This document shows positions 21,733 through 37,637 of a stretch of 64,000 nucleotides of DNA, in pieces; position 1 is the stretch's first letter; every line of letters begins with the position of its first letter. The notes under the pieces are model-generated. The model searched no databases. It saw only the letters and a list, made by a program, of their open reading frames with translations, and was not told where the DNA came from. The translations under genes were made by a program, and so were the position numbers. This DNA comes from Liriodendron chinense (Eukaryota; Streptophyta; Magnoliopsida; Magnoliales; Magnoliaceae), in the NCBI GenBank assembly GCA_003013855.2, contig ML058343.1:1364001-1428000 (forward strand), in the 5' to 3' direction.

Positions 21733-23119
21733 TATTGTACCCTGTTTCTAACAATGTCAGAAAAGATCAAGAGGAGCGGCCGATGCCATTTGCATTTCGG
21801 AAAAATCAATAGCTGACCAATTTCATCGGCCGATGCAATATGCAACTATGACGCCGGCTAATTTCGTTGGCCGATGTCGTCTAAGAAGCAAGACAGTGGC
21901 CGATTGTATCTTGTGTCTGGAAAGAGTGGTCGATTGCAGCGGCCAGTGATTGATTTCAACGGTAAGCGATCGATTTCGTTCGGCAATCTAGACAGCGATC
22001 GAGCAGATCCAAAACTTTTGTTGGCCCAAGTTTTTAATGGTTATTCATCACTGTTTCTAGTTGTATGGTCCATCTGAGATTTGGATCTTATTAAGGTTTG
22101 GGATCTCATCCTAAAATGAGATGGAAAAATAGGTGGACGACATGGATACAAAACAAATACACCAAGGTGGGCCCTACACATTTGGGGTAGTGGCCGAGTC
22201 TACAAGCAGTTATAAGGCAAGTAGTGGGTAAAGAGAAGCCTCTGGAAGGCAATGTGGGATATGGTTACCGTAACCGTCAGGAAGTGGGGCATCCAGATAG
22301 TTTTATTTTTTAAGGAGAAAGCTATAAAAGAAGGAGGATCTCAACAGTGTAAGAGGTCCCAGCACCAAACAACAACAATGCAAATCAATCCCTTTTTTAC
22401 ATTCAAGTATTTTTATGTTTCTTAAAGAAAGTAGTCCAGCACCATCCAAATTAATCTATCTTTCACCATCCAAATTAATATATCTTTCCAAATTACCAAA
22501 TCATTTACATTTCATAATGTAATCGATCTATTTTTACATTCCAAGTACTTTGTATTTCGTAAAGTAAGCGCTCAGGTATTTATCAAGTCAAGATTACATT
22601 ACTATTTTCAAGCTTATTCAGGTTCTTCGTCTATTATTATTTACATTTCTTAGCGTACTCATTTTCCTTTACTTTCTTTAGCATTAATCACACTGTTTAA
22701 TTTCGGTAGCATAATCTCTTAAATTACATTCCGTAGTAGTAAGTTTTACGATCAGTAAAGTTCCGTTTCACAATCTCAGCAAAGATCGCCCACACGATCG
22801 ATTATGAATTCTTTTCTTTGCATCCTTTAAAGTAACACTGAGAGAAATCATTTCACTCGAAAGGTAAAGTTGCAACCCACTTTTTGGAGGACAAACCTCA
22901 CCCTCCAAACATCCCTTGATCATTTTTACTAAGCAATTGAGCAAGTGGCTAGTTGGGCGACCAATCTCTACAAATTTCGGTCATACACAATTGATCACAA
23001 CGTATCTACCTTCCCTGGCGCTCGGGGTCATCGTTGTTCAGTTGAATCGAGTCGCGAAAATAGGTTCTAGCACGCTCGCACACACATCACATGCGCGGCC
23101 AACGAATAAATCGGCAACA
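21733..23119 (+). repeat. 5' LTR
   Basis: 1387 bp. A promoter-like 'ctataaaag' lies near 22322. A half foldback MITE lies at about 22005-22190. The sequence is rich in 'ggccgat' motifs. Paired with 24255-25667 by scattered-mismatch identity throughout. Confidence 0.92.
22005..22190. mobile_element. captured half foldback MITE inside the LTR
   Basis: 'gatccaaaacttttgttgg', 'aatggttattcatcactg', 'tatggtccatctgag' and 'aatgagatggaaaaa' are the right arm of the dispersed foldback MITE. The same piece sits at the same place in the 3' LTR (24580-24757), so it was part of the LTR before this insertion. Confidence 0.75.
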
Positions 23120-23271
23120 TAAATTTGGCACGTCCGGTGGGGCACTATTTCGGTTCATTTACTGGTGTGGCGTTGTTTTAAGTGACCGAACATGAGCAAA
23201 TCAGACGAGGTATTCACCTCTTGGAATGACCTCTTCAAAATAATACTGATCTAGTTTTGTGATATGTAAAT

Positions 23272-24003
23272 GTGAATCTAGCATATCTCAAAATAGAAGA
23301 GAACTCAAGTGAGCTATTACATGCTCAAGCTGAGCAAATTCAAATTCAGAATGAAAGCTTCAATAAATTGACCAAGAGCATGAATCGGTTGATGGCTCTT
23401 GTCGCTCAAGCGGCACCTCACCCGAATATTTCAAATATTGAGGATGTACGGAGTGTTCTACCACCCGTCAAGTTTAGGCAACCAAAGGTCGCGGTCGAAG
23501 TATTAGAGGTATCATCACTTGACCGCGAGCAAAATGCCGCGCTGATGAACGGGCAAAATACTAAGTTGCTGAATATTGAGAGCGATAAGCAATCTGGTCA
23601 GGAAACACTTTGGGGGCAGCTTTCCCTACATTTTCCTGAAAATCTTTTTTCCAATGAAGGACGGAACCAGATGGGACCAGAACCATCATTAGTGATTGAA
23701 CCAAATCATCTGGATGACGACCAAATCTTGCATCTGGTCCAAGAAATGGTTGGCCAAGTTCTTGATCATACCAGTATTCTGGTTTCTCATAAGCCACATG
23801 CTGAATGGATTGATCGACAATCTCTATCGCCATGGCCGATTTCGATGTTAATGATTGGGCAATATTCAAATTTAGAAATTATGTTTGGATCATTGCCACC
23901 TACGGTGTTTGACTGTAACGTGGTATTAACCCTTCCTTTTGATTTTCAAGCAAAATCGTCTCAAACTAATAAGATGGAAAGAGAAGTAGAAGAGCTTGAC
24001 TAA
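23272..24003 (+). CDS. 243-aa open frame inside the LTR element, unknown function
   Basis: It occupies most of the internal region. The N-terminal part (residues about 10-45) is Gln/Glu/Asn-rich and looks helical or coiled-coil. No CCHC knuckle, aspartic-protease DSG or RT motif is visible, so it is not a recognisable gag-pol. The first codon is not well supported as a start (it reads from an alternative start near 23272), and translation may begin further upstream. It could be a diverged gag remnant or a lineage-specific frame. Its function is not known. Confidence 0.45.
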   Translation: MNLAYLKIEENSSELLHAQAEQIQIQNESFNKLTKSMNRLMALVAQAAPHPNISNIEDVRSVLPPVKFRQPKVAVEVLEVSSLDREQNAALMNGQNTKLLNIESDKQSGQETLWGQLSLHFPENLFSNEGRNQMGPEPSLVIEPNHLDDDQILHLVQEMVGQVLDHTSILVSHKPHAEWIDRQSLSPWPISMLMIGQYSNLEIMFGSLPPTVFDCNVVLTLPFDFQAKSSQTNKMEREVEELD

Positions 24004-24254
24004 AATGGCCGATTCTGACCAAGGCAACCAAATTTGATGTTCTCTAATCGAGACGGCCGATTCTGGCCAAGGCAACCAAATTTGATGTTCTCTAATTAAG
24101 AGATGGTCGGTTTCGACCAAGACGGCCGAATTTGATATTTTCCGACCAAAATGCTGAAATTTTCTGGTGCGAGGGCCGAAGACGAATAAAATTTGAAAAC
24201 ACAATCAATGTCGCTTTCACCTTTTACCCAAAGGCAAAGCGATATGGGGTCGAA

Positions 24255-25667
24255 TGTTGTACCCTGTTTTTGACAATGTCAGAAACAATTAAGAGGAGCG
24301 GCCGATGCCGTTTGCATTTCAGAAAAATCGGTTGCTGATCGATTTCGTCGGTCCATGCCATATGCATTTCGAAAAAATCGGTCACTGACCGATTTCATCG
24401 GCCGATGCCATATGCAACTATGATGCTGGCCAATTTCGTTGGCCGATGCCATCTAAGAAGCAAGACAGTGGCCGATTGTATCTTGTGTCTGGAAAGAGTG
24501 GCCGATTGCAGCAGCCAGTGATTGATTTCAACGGTCATTGACCGATTGTCGTTTGACAATCTGAACAGCAATCGAGCATATCCAAAACTTTTGTTGACCC
24601 AATTTTTTAATGGTTATTCATCACTGTTTCTAGTTGTACGGTCCATATGAGATTTAGATCTTATTAAGGTTTGGGATCTCATCCTAAAATGAGATGGAAA
24701 AACAGGTGGACAACATGGATACAAAACAAATACATCAAGGTGGGCCCCACACGTTTGGGGTAGTGGCCGAGTCTACAAGCAGTTATAAGGCAAGTAGTAG
24801 GTAAAGAGAAGCCTCTGGAAGGCAATGTGGGAGACGGTTACAGTAACCGTCAGAAAGTTGAGCATCCAGATAGTTTCATTTTTTAAGGAGAAAGCTATAA
24901 AAGGAGGATCTCAATAGTGTAAGAGGTCCCGGCACCAAACAACAACAATGCAAATCAATCTCTTTTTTACATTTCAAGTATTCTTATGTTTCTTAGAGAA
25001 AGTGGTCCAGCACCATCCAAATTAATCTATCTTTCCAAATTACTAAATCATTTACATTTCATAGTGTAATCGATCCATTTTTACATTCCAAGTACTTTGT
25101 ATTTCGTAGAGTAAACGCTCAAGTATTTATCAAGTCAAGATTACATTACCATTTCCAAACTTATTCAGGTTCTTCGTCTATTATTATTTATGTTTCTTAG
25201 CGTACTCATTTCCCTTTACTTTCTTTAGCATTAATCGCACTGTTCAATTTCGGTAGCATAATCTCTGAAACTACATTCCGTAGCAGTAAGTTTTACGATC
25301 AATAAAATTTCATTTCATAATCTCAACAAAGATCACTCACATGATCGATTATGAATTATTTTCTTTGCATCCTTTAAAGTAACGTTGAGATAAATCCTTT
25401 CGCTTGAAAGGTAAAGTTGCAACCCACTTTCTGGAGGATAAACCTCACCCTCTAAACATCGCCTGATCATTTTTACTAAACAACTAAGCGAATGGCTAGT
25501 TGGGCGACTGATCTCTATAGATTTCAGTTATATACAGTCGATCACAACGTATCTGACTTCGTTGACGCTCGGGGTCATCATTTTTCAGTTGAAATCGAGT
25601 TGCAAAAAACGGTTCTAATACGCCCGCATACACATCACACGCAAGGCCGATGAATAAATCGGCAATA
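24255..25667 (+). repeat. 3' LTR
   Basis: 1413 bp, starting TGTTGTACCCTG. It carries the same half MITE at about 24580-24757 and the same 'ctataaaag' at about 24895. Small indels separate it from the 5' LTR. Confidence 0.92.
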
Positions 25668-25672
25668 GTATC

Positions 25673-26879
25673 CACACCATCCATCCATTTGGTGAGATCA
25701 TTTTAATGCATGACACCAAAAATGAGATAGATTGGACTTAGCATAGAAAATAGTTGGGATTGAACGCCAACCATTAAAAACTTCTTGTGGCCACTTGAGT
25801 TTCTCATCCGCCTCTATGTTTGTATCATGCCGTAAAATGGCAGGACAGCGTAGATAACGCATGGGTTTAGCAATTTTTTTCTTGGAGTGTATGATTTTGG
25901 TTGCGCGCTGTTTGAGGGTGGTTTTTGTTGCATTAAGTGGTCTGTAGATGGTTTTAAACGCTTCAGGAATAAAGAGAGCATACACCTTGGACATTCGGCC
26001 GACATGTCCTATGCACATGGCATCCAAGCCGTTGGAACGAGAATTAGGCTGATAGATTCTTCTGGTGGGCCACAACATAGGTGTGGTCCAACTGATGAGT
26101 GGATCCGCCTAGTAGTTGCACCCAATGCCTTTCAAGCCCGAGCCAACCTTTCCTACGGTTAGGATTCCACGTACACATCACAAATTGGCTGAACGTACAA
26201 GCTGATGGTACACCTATGTCCATTGAGTGTATTCGATCGCGTTTCGTTTTCTTTGAAAAACGAAAAGATCGCGTCCATCTGACTATTTTGTCCGGCATCG
26301 AAAATGGTACACGTGGCATAAGAGCACGGTATCCGAACCGTTCATCAGGTGGACATCTCGGTGGATGGTCAGTAGCTCAAAATTCAAACTAATTGAACAA
26401 TTCTAACCTTTGGACAGTAGAGTTTCACTCGTGGAAACGCATGGCTCCACTCATCAGACGGTTGGGATCATCTTATAAGTGTGATTTTGACATGTGGACC
26501 CTCCATAATAGGGCCACCCTAATGAACATTTTAGATCTTTGTTTCCGTGTACAGTTTTTGGAAGTGGGACATGAATTCAACGTCCCAGCTAAGCAGTTTG
26601 GGTACTTATATGGTGTAGGTGGCCCGAATATTTGCACTGGTATACACGGGTTCGATTCTGATAATCCAGACCATTGGCCTTTTGTTCCTTCGTGGATGGT
26701 CCATCCTTCATGTATCTCCTTGATCAGAGGGAGAATCGTAAACTTCCAATCTCTGGCCAACAGATAGACAGGTAAGAAGAGAAATAACAACGGCCCAGAT
26801 TCAACTGAGAAAGGATGCATAATATTGGTAGCTGGGATCTTCCCCTCTGTAAAAAAATTTCGTGCATTCTCCGTCCACA
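25673..26879. other. intergenic DNA with diverged foldback repeats
   Basis: Immediately after the LTR element comes the continuation of the split MITE ('ccacaccatccatccattt', 'accattaaaaacttctt'). The rest (25.85-26.88 kb) has 90-135-codon open frames on both strands, but they overlap each other and match nothing recognisable. Confidence 0.4.
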
Positions 26880-26887
26880 TCCCCAGT

Positions 26888-27648
26888 TAGGCCTGCACAC
26901 GCGTCGGGTTAGGGTCTGGTTAGGCCTAATCCTCTAATCAACGTAAACATATTTCAAAGGTTCGGTCCGGGTCGTGACCCGATTACGCTGACTCAACCCT
27001 AACTCTACCCTACTTGCAAAAGGTTCAACCCTAACCTTACCCTACCTTACCTTACCCTATATGCTAAATCGGGTGGGGTCAGGTTAGATCTAAAATATTT
27101 TTGACCCATAAAAGGTTTTCAATGGAAATTAACCACTATTTCATGTAGTGTGGTCCACATGATATTTGCATATGCTTCATTCTTGGTACCATGGCCCAAA
27201 ATAATCTGTAAAAGAGGATGGACGGCATGGATCTATAATTCATACATTGAGGTGGGTCCACATGAGGTCTTGCCTACATCGCTAGTTCTAGGGTCTCACC
27301 ATAGTTACTCTCACGTCGGACACGAGGATTGTGGGGCCCATCGTGATGTCCGACGTGGATTGTGGGGCCCATCGTGATGTTTGTGAGAAACCCACCACAT
27401 CCAATTATTTACTAGAAATTATAATCCAAAGTTCCAATTTCAGGGCGGTTCGGGTCGGGTGGAACTGGTCAGGGGTACCGGTCGGGTAGGGTGGATTTAG
27501 CTTTGGCGTGTACCTTAAATCATACTTAAATTAAAAATAGTGCAACTGCATCCACCCAGGATCATACTATTTTCTCTATCGGGCCGGTACTAATCAGATT
27601 TCTACTCGGTCAGGTATGGTGGGTTAACCGGGCGGATGTGCAACCCTA
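26888..27648. mobile_element. hAT-like non-autonomous element, 8-bp TSD
   Basis: A perfect 8-bp target duplication 'tccccagt' (26880-26887 and 27649-27656) flanks inverted ends TAGGCCTGCACACGCG and CGGATGTGCAACCCTA. GGGTCGGG-type sequence lies inside both ends and a foldback-MITE fragment is in the middle. No transposase is encoded. Confidence 0.85.
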
Positions 27649-27664
27649 TCCCCAGTCCGATTCA

Positions 27665-28190
27665 GGAGTGAATTAGTTGTTATCCTGATAACACTACCGT
27701 GAGGGGCCTACCTTGATGTATTTTTTGTATATCTATGCCGTCCATATGTTGTTACACCTAATTCTAGGACGAGATCCAAAATTGTAAGAAGATCCAAATC
27801 TCAGGTGGACCATACCAATAGATGAAGTGATGAATAATCATTAAAAGTATTTTGCAGGCCACAAAAGTTTTAGATCAATCTTACCTTTAAATTTTCCCTT
27901 CATCTAGACCTTCTTGACAATATGAAGAGCTTGGATTGCAAATAAACATAACCAAAACCTTACGATGGGGTCTTTGGAATTTTTAATGGTGGGCACTCAA
28001 TCAGTTACTGTTTCCAGTGGTACGATCCACTTGAGATTTGGGTTTCAATAATTGTTGGAAAAAGCCATCCTAAAATGGGCTGGAGAAACGGATGGACGGC
28101 GTGGATATACATAATTCTATCCATGTGGGCCACACGGTAGGGGTAACACCCACTAAGCTGTTCCCGGGGTAACACCTAATTCGCTCCCGT
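27665..28190. mobile_element. Mutator-like foldback MITE upstream of the lumenal-protein gene
   Basis: The left end 'ggagtgaattagttgttatc' is inverse to the right end 'taacacctaattcgctccc'. Flanks 'tccgattca' (27656-27664) and 'cccgattca' (28191-28199) match at 8 of 9. The interior is the standard two-armed foldback sequence. It ends about 580 bp before the start codon at 28767. Confidence 0.8.
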
Positions 28191-28766
28191 CCCGATTCAA
28201 CAAACCAATGGTCGGGATTTTTTTCAGTGTCATGTGTACTAATAGTGGGATGCGTGTACTAACTCATAAAAAAAAAAAATCAATGGTCTGGATTACCAAA
28301 TTGTGCGCCCTACTCCCTGTGGATCCAGACCGTCCAAAACAGTGAACCAACTGTGGATGACCAATGACCAGAAAATTGTACTCAATAACTGATTTTTCTC
28401 TTTTCCTTGTAGCCATCGATTCTATCGACCTCAATTGGAAGGTTAGGATTAACTGATAAGTATAATTATAGAAATACTATCCATCAACAACGAGACCTAC
28501 AATTTGGATGGTCTGGATTAGATGAAAATCAATCCCACGCGTGAGTAGAATGAGTCACCACCATTTTCCAAACGTTGCAGTATCCCAAAAATGAAACACG
28601 ACAATTCCTTAAATGGCAATAATACCCTCAATAGATTTGAAAAATGACAATCCTATCCTTTTTCTGACTTGGCGGGTCCTTGATCTCACAATCCCAGGAC
28701 TCTTATCCGCCCAACTGCGAATACCTATCTCCTTTCCTTCTTCCCACCAAAAACAGGTAATAGAAA

Positions 28767-33045
<4,279 letters not shown>

Positions 33046-33313
33046 AATGGAGGGATGAGATGGACCCATGTTGGCACACCCCAAGTTCATTGTCCTCATG
33101 AAGTGGGGTTTTTTGGTCAAGGGTGGTGATGTTCTCAGCTCCTAGTTCCATCCCATTTACTTCGCTTTCTTCAGTGTCACGACTCAGTTTTGAAGATTTT
33201 AAGTCTTGAGAATTGACGATTTTAATTGTTTTATTCAGTTTGAGTTTTCTTTTTCTTTTTTCTTTTTTTTTTTCTTTTTATTTGTTTATTGCTTGCTTGA
33301 CTCATGTTTTGGT

Positions 33314-34148
33314 GTCTTGGTACTTTCACCTGTGTCAAACAACTGTTCTTGCAGTTACTTGAGGATGGAAATGGAATTCAATTTGAGTTGGGAGATGTTT
33401 GTAACAAACACTTGTCCAGTCTACAATCTGCAAATGTTCATGATTTGCTTTTGTGGTTAATTGCGAAGGATTAATGAATGAATCATTTATAACTTACACT
33501 TTTCGCCTCAGCATGGTTGCACAATCTTCCCTCATATTTGCAACAGACACTTGGGGTGTTCTTGGGTTCACCAACATATTGAAATGTTAGTACATTCATA
33601 TTGAGGGTCTCTACTCCAAATTAAAACAGCATGAATTGATAGGAATGCACAGTAATTTGCGAGCTACTTCCTCTAAATGAATGCTAGGAAACAGCTTTGA
33701 TTTTGTCGTGTCCTTTTGACTAAATGTTAGTCCTTTTTGTCTTGGTACTTTCACCTGTGTCAAACAACTGTTCTTGCAGTTACTTGAGGATGGAAATGGA
33801 ATTCAATTTGAGTTGGGAGATGTTTGTAACAAACACTTGTCCAGTCTATAATCTGCAAATGTTCATGATTTGCTTTTGTGGTTAATTGCGAAGGATTAAT
33901 GAATGAATCATTTATAACTTACACTTTTCGCCTCAGCATGGTTGCACAATCTTCCCTCATATTTGCAACAGACACTTGGGGTGTTCTTGGGTTCACCAAC
34001 ATATTGAAATGTTAGTACATTCATATTGAGGGTCTCTACTCCAAATTAAAACAGCATGAATTGATAGGAATGCACAGTAATTTGTGAGCTACTTCCTCTA
34101 AATGAATGCTAGGAAACAGCTTTGATTTTGTCATGTCCTTTTGACTAA
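33314..34148. repeat. tandem duplication, 425-bp period, two nearly identical copies
   Basis: Copies start with 'gtcttggtactttcacctgt' at 33314 and 33739 and run about 410 bp, with only three substitutions noticed (for example ctacaatctg/ctataatctg and gtcgtgtcc/gtcatgtcc). They lie in the 3' flank of the lumenal-protein gene. The duplication is recent or has been homogenised. Confidence 0.93.
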
Positions 34149-34919
34149 ACCGAATATTTTCAATCCAATTGACTCATCCAAATGCAGCCTTATCTAATGC
34201 TCTCACTGATCACAAGGTTTTGATGGCATCATTAAAATTCATGGACAAACTGGTAATAGAATGGGTGCTCAGCTTGTGCAAGTTCATCACGTGTTGCAGC
34301 TTGACTGGCTTATGCTGTTGGGTGAAATTGCCATTAGCTTTCATGACTGCAAAACAGGCCAACCATCAGATGAGTGATATGGAACAGTGTGACAAATATC
34401 ACAGATTTTGAAAATCTCGCAATTTCATCACTGAAAATTGATCAAATCATATTTACCGCATAATATCGCAAGATTTTCATAATCTCAGCAGTTTTTTTCA
34501 TGATTTTAATGCAAAACTCATTTAGAAATTAAAATAATTCATCCAATACCCATGTATTTGCATTTTAAAAATTATTTATTTACAATAAATAATTTTAGTA
34601 TTTTATTTTCAGCAAGATTCTCCCAATAATGCTGCAAGAAAACATCAAAATGTGAAAATCTCCCATGAAATTCTCAGGCTGAGAACGAGATTTATCACTA
34701 TGGCAAGGAAGCCAAGCAATTTTGCATGAGGATGGTCGGGCCCTTTTCATGACATTCTCATATTCCCAAAATTACACCAGAGAGTGGCCTTTGATTGGTC
34801 GTCACACACATGAGAAGGCTTTTCCTATGCACCCAATTAGGATTAGCATTCCTCTTATCTACAACACAAAGAAGCATGGTCTCCCGAGCAGGTTTAGAGG
34901 ATTAGTAAAGTGCATACAC

Positions 34920-35345
34920 AATTAAGATAGTATATCAGTAGTGCTGGGTAGCCTACATTTTCAACACTCGACAAGACATCTGGAGTCCCCTCTTCAATGC
35001 AACAGTAGCTTGCATCATGCCTACTTGGGCACTGCATATCCCATGACAATCCAAGCATCAACCTGAAAATTACAGTCACTCAAAAAGAATCTACAAGGCA
35101 AAAGAGACGTATTCAGAAGCTCGTGCTTTGATTGCTCTAGTATTGTCGCCTCAATAGCTGCTATCTTTCTCAGTATTCACTTCCTTCCAACTGGAAAAAT
35201 GGTATTCTCACCATCTCCTCGACAAGATTCTTTCTCATTTCTCTCCCATTACCAAAGTAGGCACATCTTCCTTCATTTTAGTTTCTTCCCAACTTGGGTT
35301 TGTAAGAGAGCAGCTTCTTCCCTTTATGTTGGACTTGTTTGCCTA
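34920..35345 (-). pseudogene. broken copy of the MBD10/11-like 3' end
   Basis: Read on the minus strand, 35105-35345 aligns with the C-terminal coding part of the MBD gene ('aaacccaagttgg', 'gagaaa.gagaaagaa.ct', 'agagcaatc'), with indels and stops. The downstream part, 34920-35100, matches the MBD 3' flank ('atgcctacttgggcactg' versus 'atgcctacttgggtgctg'). No MBD domain exon remains. It is part of the segmental duplication described in the findings. Confidence 0.75.
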
Positions 35346-35507
35346 GAAAGGCAATGATGATATGTGGTCATGGATCTTGATGACTACCTATGATTGGAAT
35401 TTGTCATTAATGCCATATTAATGAGAGGACTGCTTTAATTATATCATTGCTAAGGTACTACTCTGTGCTTGGGGAAGATAAGAGTGGCCTATGGTTTTCA
35501 AGTACCC

Positions 35508-35878
35508 CAAGGGCTCATTTGGATTGTGAATTACAGTGGTAACGTATTATAAAAGTACAATGATGTCTCCTCAATACATTACATTTGACCGACAATACCC
35601 ATGTTTGATTAATCGTAGTAAAATCATAATGATGATACTTTTATATAGAGACATTACTTCAATGTCAAATCTTAGAAAAAAATATACATTGACGTTCATA
35701 TTTGGATAAGAAATTTCTACTACAATACATTGTAAAATTATAATGATTACAAATTCTTTTACCTGTCTTCTACTACATCTCAATTGACCGTTGAATTACA
35801 TGTTTAAACGATCATGGTAAAAATGCATTGATGACACTTTTACATTACTTATGTAATTCACAATCCAAACAGGACCTA
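35508..35878. mobile_element. foldback MITE with TTTGGATTGTGAATTAC ends
   Basis: Left 'catttggattgtgaattac' is inverse to right 'gtaattcacaatccaaaca'. About 370 bp with an AT-rich interior. Flanks 'caa' and 'taa' could be a mutated 3-bp (PIF/Harbinger-type) duplication, which is weak evidence. Confidence 0.7.
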
Positions 35879-36179
35879 AATGTCCACGACCACTTTAGGA
35901 GAATTGGGCTACTTGTGATCATGTTTTGTGGTCATTTCGTGTGATGGGAACCAATGAGAGTTAGGACGGACAGTCTCCACCATTAGAGTTTTTGTGTTTA
36001 GGCCTGATTGGACACATACATTGGAGGATCACATCATCTTTAACCAGGATGTGTATCATGTCTAAATCATACTAATTGGACCATGTACTAGCTTTGACTC
36101 ATCCTTTGACCCAAGGACATATGGGGATTTCGAGGTCTTAATGCTGTGTGATTTCTCATTACAACTACTCTGCTATGTT

Positions 36180-36960
36180 GAGAATATTCAATGATAAAAT
36201 CAGTGTGGCATTATCATAGAAAATCTTTGGGGACCTTGTCTACAGGCTTAGCAGAGTGAAGCCATAGATAACAAGGATCTCTTCACTGCAACTTTTGTTT
36301 CTTGTTCCAAATACCGGTTCAGATTGGGTCCAAAATGTAACTATGGTTTTCACCAAGGTGCCATCCTACTTTCCAAAACTAATGTAAATTTGTATATGTT
36401 GACAATTCATTATCATCTAATGCTCTAGTGTTTGTGATACCTTGTTTCTCTTACAATCCGTTTGTCAGCCGAGCTCTAGTTCTGAGGAGAAATTAAGGTG
36501 GATACATTCCATTCATCCTTAGCTTCATTTATTTCATCAACTGCATCATAATTCTACAGCAATATTGACTCTCTTAGGTGCATTTGGATGGACAAGTAAG
36601 CTGGATTGTGGACATTCTGTTCAATGAAGATGAAATGAAAATTAATGACATTCTTCAATATTCATAGGTGCAGAATATCATGAAATTTCTTGATATTTGG
36701 TGCAACTGAACACATCCTAAACTAAATATTGCAAGTCAATTTGAGATCATCTAAACACAATCTTAATCGCTTTACCAATTTGCAGTTGAAAGATGAAAAT
36801 GCTTGTTCAAAGATATTAAAAATGATGTTGAATCATCCAAAGAGGCTTTTGTGACATCTGCAAGTGCATTGGAGAAATGGACTTCCTTGAATGGATGAGC
36901 ATGAGCCATGTCCCTGCATCCTAATTAAAGCTCATCATCTTTTGGAAGGAAGTGGGATCT
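36180..36960 (+). pseudogene. broken copy of the lumenal 16.5 kDa protein gene (exons 2-4 and 3' UTR)
   Basis: It aligns with 31970-33180 in order. 'ctattcaatgataaat' and the following intron are recognisable. Exon 2 is seen as 'gattgggtccaaaatgtaac'; its upstream acceptor has changed from cacag to catag. Exon 3 is seen as 'tctgaggagaaattaaggtgg' with a frameshift. Exon 4 is seen as 'gcaagtgcattggagaaatgg' and ends TGA at 36898. The first exon with the targeting signals is absent, so a functional lumen protein cannot be made. Confidence 0.88.
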
Positions 36961-37022
36961 TTTGTGAATTAAGGCTTCTCACTTCTTCAGTGCCATGCCT
37001 TTCGTTCCCAATTCTTCCGTGC

Positions 37023-37540
37023 TTTTTTTTTTAAACGACAACTATAATTTCTTTAAAAAAAAGCACTACCAGCACCAATGATACAAAAGGAGCCCCAACC
37101 CAATTAAGAAAAGCAATCTGCCTCACCATTCAGATTAGAGGCCCACTCTTTTACATAAGACATAGCCTTCCCAAATAATAAAGAAGCCAAAACACTCTTG
37201 TTCCTGAAACAACGGTTATTTCTTTCACCCCAAATAAACAACTGTCAACGAGAACAGTCACCACCGTGCCAGGCTAGGAGAAGATCATCGATGGTCCCTG
37301 ACATCACCTAAGAGATCTTGAACACTCCCAAGAAACCCTACCAAATGGTCCTAATGAACAGGCAATGGATAAACAAGTGGTTTACCGATTCCACTTTGCT
37401 AAGGCACAAGGAGCACATGTTGGGAATCCACATTGCCCTCTATGAAGATTATCGATAGTGAGCACCTGTTCCTGCTCGCCAACCATGCAAAAGCCACAGC
37501 TTTGGAGGAGCACGAGCCCGCAACCACACCCTCGAAGGTG

Positions 37541-37637
<97 letters not shown>

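Larger units (their letters stand above)
21733..25667 (+). mobile_element. LTR retrotransposon without pol (non-autonomous), 3.9 kb
   Basis: Two LTRs of about 1.4 kb (21733-23119 and 24255-25667) enclose a 1135-bp internal region. The perfect 5-bp target duplication is 'gtatc' (21728-21732 and 25668-25672). Termini are TA...CA and TG...TA, so each LTR has one mutated end. After the 5' LTR comes 'tttggcacgtccggtgggg', which resembles the start of the internal region in many plant LTR elements. 'ggggtcgaa' precedes the 3' LTR as a polypurine-like tract. No protease, integrase, RT or RNase H was found. The element itself landed inside a foldback MITE whose arms flank it. Confidence 0.92.

Noticed and set aside
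26393..26880. Overlapping 124- and 135-codon frames on opposite strands
   Set aside because: They are mutually antisense with no recognisable domain and sit among diverged foldback repeats.
27000..27060. Telomere-like 'accctaacc' repeats
   Set aside because: The repeats are irregular and lie within the GGGTCGGG-rich interior of a hAT-like element; there is no long CCCTAAA array.
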